Below, one piece after another: positions 7,788 to 15,911 of a stretch of 64,000 nt of DNA. The stretch comes from Streptomyces sp. SCL15-4 (GTDB taxonomy: Bacteria > Actinomycetota > Actinomycetes > Streptomycetales > Streptomycetaceae): positions 6,944,001 to 7,008,000 of the forward strand of contig NZ_JAOBTQ010000001.1 in assembly GCF_033366695.1 (NCBI RefSeq). The letters are read 5' to 3'. Under the pieces are notes generated by a model. The model was not told the DNA's origin, did not search any database, and saw nothing but the letters and a program-made list of their open reading frames with translations. The stretch's first letter is position 1, and each line of letters opens with the position of its first letter. The position numbers and the translations under genes are program-made.

Positions 7788-9279
7788 CCGCCCGCACCCC
7801 CTCGCACACCCCCAGCGCGGCCAGCACCAGCAGCGCGCCGTACACCGGCCAGTCGCCGTAGCGGACGTACGGCGTGACGCCGTGCGCGAGCGGTACGTCG
7901 TACACCCGCGCGCCGCTCGCGGCGGTGCCGAGCCACGGGCCGACGCGCCGCCCGTCCGGGCCGTACACCGCCGAGACGCCGGTGAGGGTCGCGTGCACCA
8001 TCGGGCGGCCGGTCTCGGCGGCGCGCAGCGCGGCCAGCGAGGCGTGCTGCTCCGGCGCCCAGCTGTGCTGGAAGGACGAGGTCGAGGACTGGCCGAGCAG
8101 GACGTCCGCGCCGTCCGCGGCGAGATGCCGGCCGAGGTCCGGGAACGCGGTCTCGAAGCAGATCAGCGGGCCGATCCGCAGTCCGTGCCCGACGTCCAGC
8201 ACGGTCTGCCCGGTGCCGCGATGCCGGTCCTCGCCGGCGGCCCGGCCCACCGAGGTGGCCCAGCCGAGCAGCGAACGGGCCGGTATGTACTCGCCGAACG
8301 GAACCAGCCGCATCTTGTCGTACCGATCGCCGGTCGGCCCGTCCGGGCCGACCGGCACCGCGCTCTTGTAGATGCCGGGCCGGTCGGAACGCCGGGCGTC
8401 CACGTTCACCAGCACCTCCGCGCCGGCCGACCGGGACAGCGCCGCCAGCCGCCGGGCCAGGTCCGGCCGGTCCGCGAGGTCGAAACCGACGCTGGACTCG
8501 CCCCACACCACCAGGTCGGCACCCTCTCCGGCGAGCCGCCGGGTCAGCCGTTCCTCCCGGTCGAACCGCCGCTCGGCGCTGTCCGGCCCCGCGACCACCC
8601 CCGGCTGGACCACGGCGATCCGGGCCCGCCCGTCCACCTCCGGACGCGGCGCCCACGCCCACCCGGCCGACGCCACGGCGGCCGTCGCGGCCAGCGAGGC
8701 CACGGCCGGCCCCCGGGACGCGGGCACCGCCAGCAGCACGGCCGCCGCCACGTTGACGGCCACCACCAGGAAGCTGAGCAGCCACACCCCGCCCACCGAG
8801 GCCAGCCGCAGCGCCGGGCCCACCTGCCACTGGCTGGCGCCCAGCATGCCCCACGGCCCGCCGAGCCCCTGCCAGGACCGGACCAGCTCCACCGCGAGCC
8901 AGGCCGACGGCAGCACCAGCAGCGCGGCGGCACCCCGGCCCGCCGAGGGCAGCCCGCCCAGCAGCCGGCGCACCAGCCATCCCCACGGCGCCCACAGCGC
9001 GCCCAGCAGCGCGGCTATCAGGAAGATGAACACGTGCAGGCTCGGCAGCAGCCAGTGGTGGACGGCCAGCAGGAAGCCGAAGCCGCCGCACCAGCCGTCG
9101 TACGCGGCCCGCCGCCCGGTCGGCGCCGAGCGGACCAGCAGGATCCACGGCACCAGGGCGACGTACGCCCACCACCACAGGTCGGGAGCCGGGAACGCGA
9201 GCACGGGCAGCGCGCCGAGCAGGGCGGCGGCGGCCGAGCGGCGCCAGGGGGAGGTCAGCCAGCGGTCGATCGTCCTCAT
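7705..9279 (-). CDS. lnt: Apolipoprotein N-acyltransferase
   Basis: 524 residues with several N-terminal membrane segments (to about residue 200) followed by a periplasm-type nitrilase domain. The Glu-Lys-Cys catalytic triad is complete: E261 (VVWGESS), K322 (YDKMRLVPFGEY) and C374 (PLICFE). The enzyme transfers an acyl chain to the N-terminal cysteine of lipoproteins, after Lgt and Lsp. Streptomyces make N-acylated lipoproteins, so an active Lnt is expected. It converges on the Gfo/Idh gene with an 83-base antisense overlap. The start is the ATG at 9279. Confidence 0.93.
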   Translation of the reverse strand: MRTIDRWLTSPWRRSAAAALLGALPVLAFPAPDLWWWAYVALVPWILLVRSAPTGRRAAYDGWCGGFGFLLAVHHWLLPSLHVFIFLIAALLGALWAPWGWLVRRLLGGLPSAGRGAAALLVLPSAWLAVELVRSWQGLGGPWGMLGASQWQVGPALRLASVGGVWLLSFLVVAVNVAAAVLLAVPASRGPAVASLAATAAVASAGWAWAPRPEVDGRARIAVVQPGVVAGPDSAERRFDREERLTRRLAGEGADLVVWGESSVGFDLADRPDLARRLAALSRSAGAEVLVNVDARRSDRPGIYKSAVPVGPDGPTGDRYDKMRLVPFGEYIPARSLLGWATSVGRAAGEDRHRGTGQTVLDVGHGLRIGPLICFETAFPDLGRHLAADGADVLLGQSSTSSFQHSWAPEQHASLAALRAAETGRPMVHATLTGVSAVYGPDGRRVGPWLGTAASGARVYDVPLAHGVTPYVRYGDWPVYGALLVLAALGVCEGVRAVRLRRAGPAPLVPPARTAHESPVRPGR

Positions 9280-9358
9280 AGGGAGCCTCCCTACCCACCG
9301 ATGGCCCCGATGTGCGCGATGGGTTCGCGCGGACGCCGGACGCCGGGCGGCCGTCCGG

Positions 9359-9835
9359 CTACGGGACGGCGGGCTCCGCGACCGGCGGGCGGCGCCACTT
9401 CTCGTGCACGACGACCTCGCGCAGGCGCCAGCCGTCCGGCGTGCGCAGCAGGCCGAAGTCGTACCGGCCGCCGCACAGCAGGTCCGGGGCGGCGGCGCCG
9501 GCGGCGCCGGCCAGGCGCATGGGGTTGAGGTAGTCGGCGCGCACCCGGGCGGTGTCGCCGGTGTCGTTCTCCAGGACGCCGAACCGCACCTGCCGGTTGA
9601 CGATCAGGTGCTGCCGCATGGCGAACCGGGCCAGGTTCTCGCCGAGCCACGCGGCGATCCGTCCCGCGTCGCCCTCGATACCGCCCGCCGAACGGTAGTC
9701 GGCCCGTCCGTCCGCCGTGAACAGCCGGCGGTACGCCGCCCAGTCGCCGTCGTCCAGCGCCACCGCGTACGCGGTGACCAGGTCCTCCACGGCCAGCCGG
9801 TCCCTCACGGTCGCGAACTCCGCACGCTGCGTCAT
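9359..9835 (-). CDS. SnoaL/NTF2-like fold protein
   Basis: 158 residues starting at ATG 9835. The order AVEDLVTAYAVALDDGDWAA, YRRLFTADGRADYR, a variable middle, and PDGWRLREVVVHEKW is that of the NTF2-like superfamily (SnoaL_4-like). Such cone-shaped proteins are enzymes, such as dehydratases or cyclases, or small ligand binders. No partner gene next to it hints at a substrate. It ends 79 bases upstream of the lnt start and could be read through into lnt. Confidence 0.75.
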   Translation of the reverse strand: MTQRAEFATVRDRLAVEDLVTAYAVALDDGDWAAYRRLFTADGRADYRSAGGIEGDAGRIAAWLGENLARFAMRQHLIVNRQVRFGVLENDTGDTARVRADYLNPMRLAGAAGAAAPDLLCGGRYDFGLLRTPDGWRLREVVVHEKWRRPPVAEPAVP

Positions 9836-9931
9836 CGCCACAGTCTTGGCCACGCGGGACGCGGAGCCAAGGGGTCGGCGGGGTGAATATTCGGTGGTGC
9901 GAGGCCGCGGCGACGGCCGAACCTGTTCCCC

Positions 9932-10543
9932 GTGAACGCACACACCGTCGACAGCGAGCCCCTGTACCGCATCCGCGCCCGGCACACGGACACCACGGTC
10001 ACCGTCTACCAGGCCTACCGCCCGGAGATCGGACGGGCCGCCGCCCGCGCCGGACGCTTCCCCACCGCCTGGAAGCGGGACCGGATGACCTGGGTCAAGC
10101 CGTCGTTCCTGTGGATGATGTACCGCTGCGGCTGGGGCACCAAGGAGAACCAGGAGACCGTCCTCGCGCTCGACATCACCCGCGAGGGCTTCGAGTGGGC
10201 CCTGCGCCACGCCTGCCTGTCCCACTACGTGCCCGCCCTGCACCCCGACCAGGCGGCATGGAAGCAGGAGCTGGCGCGCAGCCCGGCCCGGGTGCAGTGG
10301 GACCCGGAGCGGGACCTGCACCACAACCCGCTGCCCCACCGGTCCTTGCAGCTCGGCCTCGCCGGGCAGGCGGCGGCCCGCTATGCCGACGAGTGGATCG
10401 TCGGCATCCGGGACGTCACCCCGCTGGCCGGGCAGATCCACGCGCTGGTACGGGCCGGCGAAACGGAGCGGGCGGGCGCGCTGCTGCCCGAGGAGCCGCC
10501 GTATCCGGTGGCCGACGAGGTGCTCGCGCACCTGCGGGCGTAG
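9932..10543 (+). CDS. DUF4291 family protein
   Basis: 203 residues from GTG 9932. The motifs VYQAYRPEIGRAA, a basic segment KRDRMTWVKPSFLWMMYR and a final helical part match DUF4291, a widespread family of unknown function. WVKPSFLWMMYRCGWGTK is the most conserved stretch and is probably the functional centre. The gene is divergent from the SnoaL-like gene, with 96 bases between starts. Confidence 0.8.
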   Translation: MNAHTVDSEPLYRIRARHTDTTVTVYQAYRPEIGRAAARAGRFPTAWKRDRMTWVKPSFLWMMYRCGWGTKENQETVLALDITREGFEWALRHACLSHYVPALHPDQAAWKQELARSPARVQWDPERDLHHNPLPHRSLQLGLAGQAAARYADEWIVGIRDVTPLAGQIHALVRAGETERAGALLPEEPPYPVADEVLAHLRA

Positions 10544-10579
10544 GGCCGCCGGCCGGGCGTGTCGGGTCGCCGGTGCGAC

Positions 10580-10759
10580 TCAGGCCGCCTCGACGACCCG
10601 GCGGCGGATCGCCGCGGCCCACTCGACCACCAACAGCTCGTACGCGGCGCGCTCCTGGGCCGACAGGGTGCCGCCCGCACGCAGCCACAGCGCTCTGATC
10701 TGCTCGTTCACCTCGGCGGCGGAGCGTGCGTCATCAGGGGACGGGGAATCGGGGGACAT
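10580..10759 (-). CDS. Small conserved-type hypothetical protein (59 aa)
   Basis: A 59-residue frame from ATG 10759: an acidic, Pro/Ser-rich start (MSPDSPSPDD) then an amphipathic helical body with EQIRALWLRAG, LSAQERAAYELL and WAAAIRRR. The base composition by codon position is typical of a coding sequence. No enzyme motif is present. The gene is convergent with the DUF4291 gene (36 bases apart). Function unknown. Confidence 0.6.
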   Translation of the reverse strand: MSPDSPSPDDARSAAEVNEQIRALWLRAGGTLSAQERAAYELLVVEWAAAIRRRVVEAA

Positions 10760-11067
10760 ACGGCACAGCCTAGGCCCAAGCCCTGACCGTGCGCTACCAC
10801 TCGGCTACGCAGACGGTACCGGGTCGGTCACCGGCACCGCGCGGTCACGTGTTCGCGGCCGCGTGGTGCCGGGCGCCGCCCGGGTGTTGCCCAGGTCGCG
10901 GGCGGGTCACCGGCACGGCGAAGATGTCCGAAACCGGGGCGTGGCGTCGAGCGGGCGAACTTCCGGAGCGAGCCAGCCATGCATCCGGCTTCCGGCCGCG
11001 GAGGCATCGCACCGGAGCAGTGGAGCGACGGCTCCCATGTCATCGCCCCGCTCGGCGGCCCGCAAGA
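10760..11067. other. Gene-free stretch (308 bases)
   Basis: No frame here has convincing codon use or a ribosome-binding site, and I saw no repeat or hairpin of note. It probably holds the promoter of the 59-residue protein and the 3' flank of the small zinc-ribbon-like gene. Confidence 0.5.
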
Positions 11068-11211
11068 TCAGCGCTTCTTGGTCTTCTTCTTCTGCGGCGG
11101 GGTCCAGTCGCCTCGGTGCAACTGGCAGCGGGAGTAGCCGATCATTGCCGGGTTCCGGCACCGTTTGCCGGTCTTGGTTTCGGTCGACCCGCACTTCACC
11201 TGCTTACCCAT
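11068..11211 (-). CDS. Small Cys/His zinc-ribbon-like protein (47 aa)
   Basis: 47 residues from ATG 11211, with a clear GGAGGA 4 bases upstream of the start. The pattern C-G-x5-TGKRC-RNPAM-x5-C-x2-H (CGSTETKTGKRC, then SRCQLH) gives three Cys and one His spaced to bind one zinc. Similar small motifs (DUF5763-like) occur in actinobacterial and mobile-element proteins. The C-terminus is strongly basic (QKKKTKKR), consistent with nucleic-acid contact. The codon mix is less GC-biased than the neighbours, which hints at acquisition. Confidence 0.7.
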   Translation of the reverse strand: MGKQVKCGSTETKTGKRCRNPAMIGYSRCQLHRGDWTPPQKKKTKKR

Positions 11212-11492
11212 TCGTCCTCCCTGTCCGGCCGAAGGTTTCCTGGCTCGAGCCATCGTCACCGCTCAGAGGGGCTCACCGCATCGCCTGCTGTCAGATCCGG
11301 CTGATTCACTCTTCTTCGTGCCTGAATCATGACATTTACGTCCTGATGTCGACCGGACCAGCGGCTGTCAGGGGTCCGTCGCCTGGACCGGATCAGGTGT
11401 CAGTTCCCCGGAGTTCCGAGCCGTGCAACGTCTGCGGCGAGGAGCAGGTCGGTGAGGCCGGGAGCCCGGAGCGCATTCTCCCGTCGGCTGCC

Positions 11493-12368
11493 CTACCCCG
11501 CCGACTCGGCTGCGTGGGGACTCAACACACCGGCGCTGACCAGCGCGATGATCACAATGCCGAGGGCCACGCGGTACCAGACGAACGGCATGAAGCTCTT
11601 GTTGGAGATCCACTTCATGAACCACGCGATGACGGCATATCCGGAGGCGAAGGCGATCACCGTCGCGAACAGGGTCGGGGGCCAGTCCACGTGTCCCTCG
11701 CCCAGCGAGTCCTTCACCTCGAAGGCGCCGGAGGCGAGTACGGCCGGGATGGCGAGCAGGAAGGAGTAGCGGGCGGCGGCCTCGCGCTTGTAGCCCATGA
11801 ACAGGCCGCCGCTGATGGTCGCGCCGGAGCGGGAGACGCCGGGGATGAGCGCGCAGGCCTGGCAGAGGCCGAAGATCAGGCCGTCCTTGACGCCCAGGTT
11901 CTCCAGCGTCTTGCGCTGCTTGGGCGCCCGGTGCCGGCGGCCGGTCTCGTCGCGGGCCGCCATCCGGTCGGCGATGCCGATGACCACGCCGACCACGAGG
12001 AGCATGGTCGCGGTGATCCGCAGATCGCGGAAGGGACCCTCGATCTGGTCCTTCAGCGTCACGCCCAGCAGGCCGATGGGGATGGAGCCGACGATCACCA
12101 GCCAGCCCATCATCGCGTCCTGGTTCCGCCGCATCGTCTTGTCGAACAGCGAGCGGAACCAGGAGGTGATGATCCGGCCGATGTCCTTGCGGAAGTAGAT
12201 GAGCACCGCGGTCTCGGTGCCGATCTGGGTGATCGCGGTGAAGGCGGCGCCGGGGTCCTTCCAGCCGGAGAACGCGGCGGTGAGCCGGAGATGGGCGCTG
12301 GAGGAGACGGGCAGGAACTCGGTCAGCCCTTGGACGAGTCCGAGGACGAGGGATTCAAACCAAGACAT
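11493..12368 (-). CDS. uppP: Undecaprenyl-diphosphatase
   Basis: 291 residues, typical BacA/UppP length. It carries the two conserved active-site loops, EFLPVSSSAHL near residue 18 and PGVSRSGAT near residue 175, within a multi-span membrane protein. The enzyme recycles undecaprenyl diphosphate to the monophosphate carrier for peptidoglycan and teichoic acid synthesis. Extra copies can give bacitracin tolerance. DedA and VTT family genes, whose members include undecaprenyl-phosphate flippases, lie 4-12 kb away but not in the same operon. Confidence 0.95.
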   Translation of the reverse strand: MSWFESLVLGLVQGLTEFLPVSSSAHLRLTAAFSGWKDPGAAFTAITQIGTETAVLIYFRKDIGRIITSWFRSLFDKTMRRNQDAMMGWLVIVGSIPIGLLGVTLKDQIEGPFRDLRITATMLLVVGVVIGIADRMAARDETGRRHRAPKQRKTLENLGVKDGLIFGLCQACALIPGVSRSGATISGGLFMGYKREAAARYSFLLAIPAVLASGAFEVKDSLGEGHVDWPPTLFATVIAFASGYAVIAWFMKWISNKSFMPFVWYRVALGIVIIALVSAGVLSPHAAESAG

Positions 12369-12569
12369 GAAGGTATGGCGTCCAAGTGCTGAAAGGAGAA
12401 GAGGTGATCATGTGACGAAGGAAGGGTAGCGGGCCCCGCCGACAGCACGGCAACAGGGGCCGCGCACTTCGGCCTTCGCCGGCGACGCGGACTCCGCGGC
12501 CCTTCCGTGGTCGCGACTGGTGTAATGGGACGCGCCCGAGGGTTCGGACGACGCGGCCGGGAGGTCTTG

Positions 12570-13259
12570 GTGAAGACTGATCACTGTCTTCTCATCGACG
12601 GGGACGACACGTTATGGGAGAACAACATCTACTTCGAGCGGGCGATCGAGGAATTCCTCGACCTGCTCGGGCATGACTCGCTCTCGCGGGCCGAGCTGCG
12701 GCAGGTCCTCGACGACGTCGAGCGGGAGAACTGCCAGGTCTACGGCTACGGCGCGAAGAGCTTCGTACGCAGCCTGCACGACTGCTACGAGCGGGTGCAC
12801 GAGATGCGGGCGGCGGAGGACCACGGCAGGGCCATCGCCGAGCTGGGCGAGCGCATCCTGCGCCAGGAGCCGGTGCTGATCGCGGGCGTGGAGGAGACGC
12901 TGACCGTCCTGCGCACCCGGCACCGCCTGGTCCTGCTGACCAAGGGCGACCACGAGGAGCAGGCGGCGAAGGTGGAACGCTCCCGGCTGGGACCGCTGTT
13001 CGAGCAGATCGTCATCGTGCCGGAGAAGACCGTCGAGACGTACGCCACCGTGGTGGAGGACCTGAAGGCCGACACCGCGCGGACGTGGATGATCGGCAAC
13101 TCCCCGAAGTCCGACATCGTGCCGGCGCTCGCCGCCGGGCTGGGCGCGGTGTACGTCCCGCACCCCGACACCTGGGTGCTGGAGCACCACTCGTTCCCCG
13201 AGACCGCCGAACGGCTGCTCTCCGTGGAGCGCTTCACCGACCTGGCCGAGCACTTCTGA
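12570..13259 (+). CDS. HAD family hydrolase (TTA-containing)
   Basis: 229 residues from GTG 12570, 5 bases after GGGAGG. HAD motif I is IDGDDTLWE near residues 10-18, with two Asp as nucleophile and acid. Motif II is LLTKGD in the middle and motif III/IV is WMIGNSPKSDI. An alpha-helical cap lies between motifs I and II, as in subfamily I phosphatases. The leucine in DDTLWE is a TTA codon (12612-12614, codon 15), so translation should depend on the bldA tRNA in Streptomyces. The substrate is unknown. It converges with the HxlR gene, 30 bases apart. Confidence 0.85.
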   Translation: MKTDHCLLIDGDDTLWENNIYFERAIEEFLDLLGHDSLSRAELRQVLDDVERENCQVYGYGAKSFVRSLHDCYERVHEMRAAEDHGRAIAELGERILRQEPVLIAGVEETLTVLRTRHRLVLLTKGDHEEQAAKVERSRLGPLFEQIVIVPEKTVETYATVVEDLKADTARTWMIGNSPKSDIVPALAAGLGAVYVPHPDTWVLEHHSFPETAERLLSVERFTDLAEHF

Positions 13260-13289
13260 CGGCCCTCGGCCCCGCCGGTCCCGACGGTC

Positions 13290-13760
13290 TCACGCGGCCG
13301 TCGGCCCGGAGAGCGTCCAGCCCGGGGCCTGCGGGTGCGCCGTCAGGTCCTCGTGGCGTACGGCGTCCCCGCAGGCCTGACACGTCACCACCGGCACCAG
13401 TTCGTTGCCGCACGCGTGCTCGACCACCATGGGCAGGCCGGTGCCCTTGCGCAGATGGCGGTCGCCCCATTCCTTGAGGGTCATCAGCACCGGCTCCAGC
13501 TCCAGCCCGGCCTGTGTGGGCCGGTACTCGAAGCGCTGCGGGCGCTCGCTGTACAGGTGCTTGGTGAGGATGCCGGCCTCCACGAGCCGGCGCAGCCGGG
13601 CGGCCAGGATGTCGCGCGGGGCGCCGATGTTGCGCACGAGCCGGTCGAAGCGGCCGTTGCCCAGGCACACCTCCCGCAGGACGAGCAGGGAGTACTTCTC
13701 GCCGACCAGCGCCAGGGCGTCGGCGATCGAGCAGGGACGCGGTTCCTTCGTAGCGGCCAT
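13290..13760 (-). CDS. HxlR family transcriptional regulator
   Basis: 156 residues. The winged-helix domain (ADALALVGEKYSLLVLREV ... FDRLVRNIGAPRDILAARLRRLVEAGIL) is the HxlR signature. The C-terminal part adds two CxxC-like cysteines (VTCQACGDAV) that could bind a metal or sense redox state. It is divergent from the thiolase gene, with two repeated operator-like sites between them, so it probably represses the thiolase gene and itself. Some HxlR proteins respond to aldehydes or quinones; the signal here is not known. Confidence 0.85.
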   Translation of the reverse strand: MAATKEPRPCSIADALALVGEKYSLLVLREVCLGNGRFDRLVRNIGAPRDILAARLRRLVEAGILTKHLYSERPQRFEYRPTQAGLELEPVLMTLKEWGDRHLRKGTGLPMVVEHACGNELVPVVTCQACGDAVRHEDLTAHPQAPGWTLSGPTAA

Positions 13761-13781
13761 GACGCCAGTCTAGAGGAGGGT

Positions 13782-13827
13782 TTGTTTTTCCAACCCTGCG
13801 AGCTATGGTGAGTCCAGTTTTCCAACT
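13782..13827 (+). promoter_or_regulatory. Thiolase promoter with two HxlR-type operator repeats
   Basis: -35 TTGTTT (13782-13787), 16-base spacer, -10 TATGGT (13804-13809). Two near-identical sites, GTTTTTCCAAC (13784-13794) and AGTTTTCCAACT (13816-13827), begin 32-33 bases apart, about three helical turns. Each is a short inverted repeat (GTT facing AAC). One overlaps the -35 box and the other the transcription start, which fits repression by the divergent HxlR protein. Confidence 0.55.
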
Positions 13828-13884
13828 CACCGGTAACCGCGCATCGCCCACAGGGCGGCCAGGGCGGCCAAGGAGGCCCGCACC

Positions 13885-15054
13885 ATGCCAGACGCAGTCA
13901 TCGTCGAAGCCGTACGCACCCCCGTCGGCAAGGGCAAGCCCAACGGCTCCCTCGCCCACGTCCATCCCGTGCAACTCCTCGCGCACACCCTGCGCAGCCT
14001 GGTCGAGCGCTCCGGTGTCGACCCGGCGCTGATCGACGACGTCATCGGCGGCACCGTCGACCAGGTCGGCGAGCAGGCCATGAACACCACCCGGTACGCC
14101 CTCCTCGCCGCCGGCTTCCCGGAGTCGGTGCCCGCGACCACCGTGGACCGCCAGTGCGGCTCCTCCCAGCAGGCCGTGCACTTCGCCGCGCAGGGCGTCA
14201 TCTCGGGCGCGTACGACCTCGTCGTCGCCTGCGGCGTGGAGTCGATGAGCCGGGTGCCGATGTGGTCCAACGTGCCGGCCGGCGCGGACCCGTTCGGTCC
14301 CGGTGTCGCCGAGCGCTATCCGGAGGGCCTGGTTCCGCAGGGGATCAGCGCGGAACTCATCGCCGCCAAGTGGTCGCTCACACGCGCGCGGATGGACGAG
14401 TTCGCCGTCTCCTCGCACCACAAGGCCGCCGCCGCGTGGCAGGCCGGGCTGTTCGACGCCGAGATCGCGCCGCTGGACGGCGTCGCCCGCGACGAGTGCG
14501 TACGGCCCGGCAGCACCCCGGAGATCCTCGCCGGACTCAAGCCCGCCTACTACGACCCCGGCTTCGCCGAACGCTTCCCGCAGATCGAGTGGAACGTCAC
14601 CGCGGGCAACGCCAGCCCCGTCAACGACGGCGCCTCCGCCGTGCTGATCACCTCCGGTGACACCGCCGCCCGGCTCGGCCTGCGCCCGCTCGCCCGGCTG
14701 CACAGCTTCGCCGTGACCGGCTCCGACCCGCTGCTGATGCTCACCGGGATCATCCCGGCCACCGACAAGGTGCTGCGCCGGGCGGGGCTGGAACTGGCCG
14801 ACATCGACCTCTTCGAGGTCAACGAGGCCTTCGCCAGTGTGGTGCTCGCCTGGCAGCAGGAGACCGGCGCCGACCTCGCCAAGGTCAACGTGCACGGCGG
14901 CGCCATCGCCCTCGGCCACCCGCTCGGCGCGAGCGGCACCCGGCTGACCACGACCCTGGTCCACGCCATGCGCGAACGCGGCGCCCGCTACGCCCTCCAG
15001 ACCATGTGCGAGGCGGGCGGCCTGGCCAACGCGATGATCCTGGAAGGGCTCTGA
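13885..15054 (+). CDS. Acetyl-CoA acetyltransferase (thiolase)
   Basis: 389 residues, normal thiolase length. The nucleophilic cysteine lies in RQCGSSQQAVH (C91). The active-site His is in HGGAIALGHPLGASG, and the second Cys is in TMCEAGGLANAM. The enzyme either cleaves 3-ketoacyl-CoA or condenses two acetyl-CoA. As it is single and next to a regulator, a degradative role under inducible control is the more likely one. It ends near a long bidirectional terminator. Confidence 0.93.
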   Translation: MPDAVIVEAVRTPVGKGKPNGSLAHVHPVQLLAHTLRSLVERSGVDPALIDDVIGGTVDQVGEQAMNTTRYALLAAGFPESVPATTVDRQCGSSQQAVHFAAQGVISGAYDLVVACGVESMSRVPMWSNVPAGADPFGPGVAERYPEGLVPQGISAELIAAKWSLTRARMDEFAVSSHHKAAAAWQAGLFDAEIAPLDGVARDECVRPGSTPEILAGLKPAYYDPGFAERFPQIEWNVTAGNASPVNDGASAVLITSGDTAARLGLRPLARLHSFAVTGSDPLLMLTGIIPATDKVLRRAGLELADIDLFEVNEAFASVVLAWQQETGADLAKVNVHGGAIALGHPLGASGTRLTTTLVHAMRERGARYALQTMCEAGGLANAMILEGL

Positions 15055-15424
15055 GACCGGTCACCGCGTCGGGACACGGGCGGACCGTACGGGCACGAGC
15101 GGCCCGCGGCCCGACACCCCGCCTCGCACGGCTCACCACCGCGAGCCGACCGGCCCCGCCGCTCACCGGGCCCGCCCCGGCCCGCCGGTTCCGCGCCGCG
15201 CGGCTCGCCTGCCGGGCCGCGCCTGCCTCGCCTGCCACCGGCATCGTTCCGGCGCGCGTGGTCGGGCGCCGCGTCTCGCGTGGCGCGCCGTCGTACGCCG
15301 GGCAGCGGCCCGTTCACCGGGCCATGCTCCCCAGCGCCCAGCCCCTCATCCGGGCCGTCCGGGCGTGACCGGTGCGGCGGCGCGGCTCGCCGCCGCACCG
15401 GTCACGCCCGCTCTGCTTCGGGGT
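15055..15424. other. Intergenic stretch (370 bases) between convergent genes
   Basis: Very GC-rich with no credible gene. It ends with the long hairpin at 15360-15410. The length is unusual for a convergent gap, but I see no remnant of a gene or element. Confidence 0.5.
15360..15410. terminator. Long bidirectional hairpin terminator
   Basis: A perfect 23-bp stem (15360-15382 with 15388-15410) with a 5-base loop between the thiolase gene (plus) and the 147-residue gene (minus). This is the longest uninterrupted hairpin I noticed in the window. Confidence 0.85.
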
Positions 15425-15868
15425 TCACCGGGCCATCGCCCGTCCGGCCGCGGCGATCAAGGCGTCCGTCGCCGTGATGGCGGCCTCCCGGCGGGCGGTC
15501 AGCTCGGCGTGGTCGGGGGCGTCGCGGAGGGCGAACGCGGCCAGGGCCGCCCGGCGGGCCGGTTCGGCGAGGGCCGGTTCGAGGACGGAGACCGAGACCA
15601 GGGGAGAGGTCACGGCGGAACGGGTGGCGCGGGTCTGTGCCCGGGCCGCCTCGACGGCCTCCGTGCTCGCACCGCTCAGCACCAGGTTCTCCCGGTGCCA
15701 CAGGGCCCGCCGGTGGTCGCCCAGCGCCGCCACCAGCTCGCCCAGCGCCCCGCGCAGCGCCTCCGCCCTGCGCTCGTCGCGGGCGGCCCGCTCGCGACGC
15801 AGTTGGAGCAGCGCGGTCAGCGCGCCGCCGAGCAGCGTGCCGGCCACGGCGATGAGGCTGGACCACAT
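15425..15868 (-). CDS. Single-pass membrane protein, helical, unknown function
   Basis: 147 residues. One N-terminal membrane segment (SLIAVAGTLLGGALTALLQL) precedes a charged, mostly helical cytosolic part rich in Arg, Glu and Ala (RRERAARDERRAEALRGALG). The pattern suggests a membrane-anchored coiled coil. Similar short proteins are common in Streptomyces and their role is unknown. Confidence 0.65.
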   Translation of the reverse strand: MWSSLIAVAGTLLGGALTALLQLRRERAARDERRAEALRGALGELVAALGDHRRALWHRENLVLSGASTEAVEAARAQTRATRSAVTSPLVSVSVLEPALAEPARRAALAAFALRDAPDHAELTARREAAITATDALIAAAGRAMAR

Positions 15869-15911
15869 CGGACATCTCTCCTGCGACGGCTGCGCGGGCG
15901 GACGCGACGGC

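Noticed and set aside
15006..15368. Arg/Pro-rich frame after the thiolase gene
   Set aside because: Overlaps the end of the thiolase gene in another frame and lacks a start signal.
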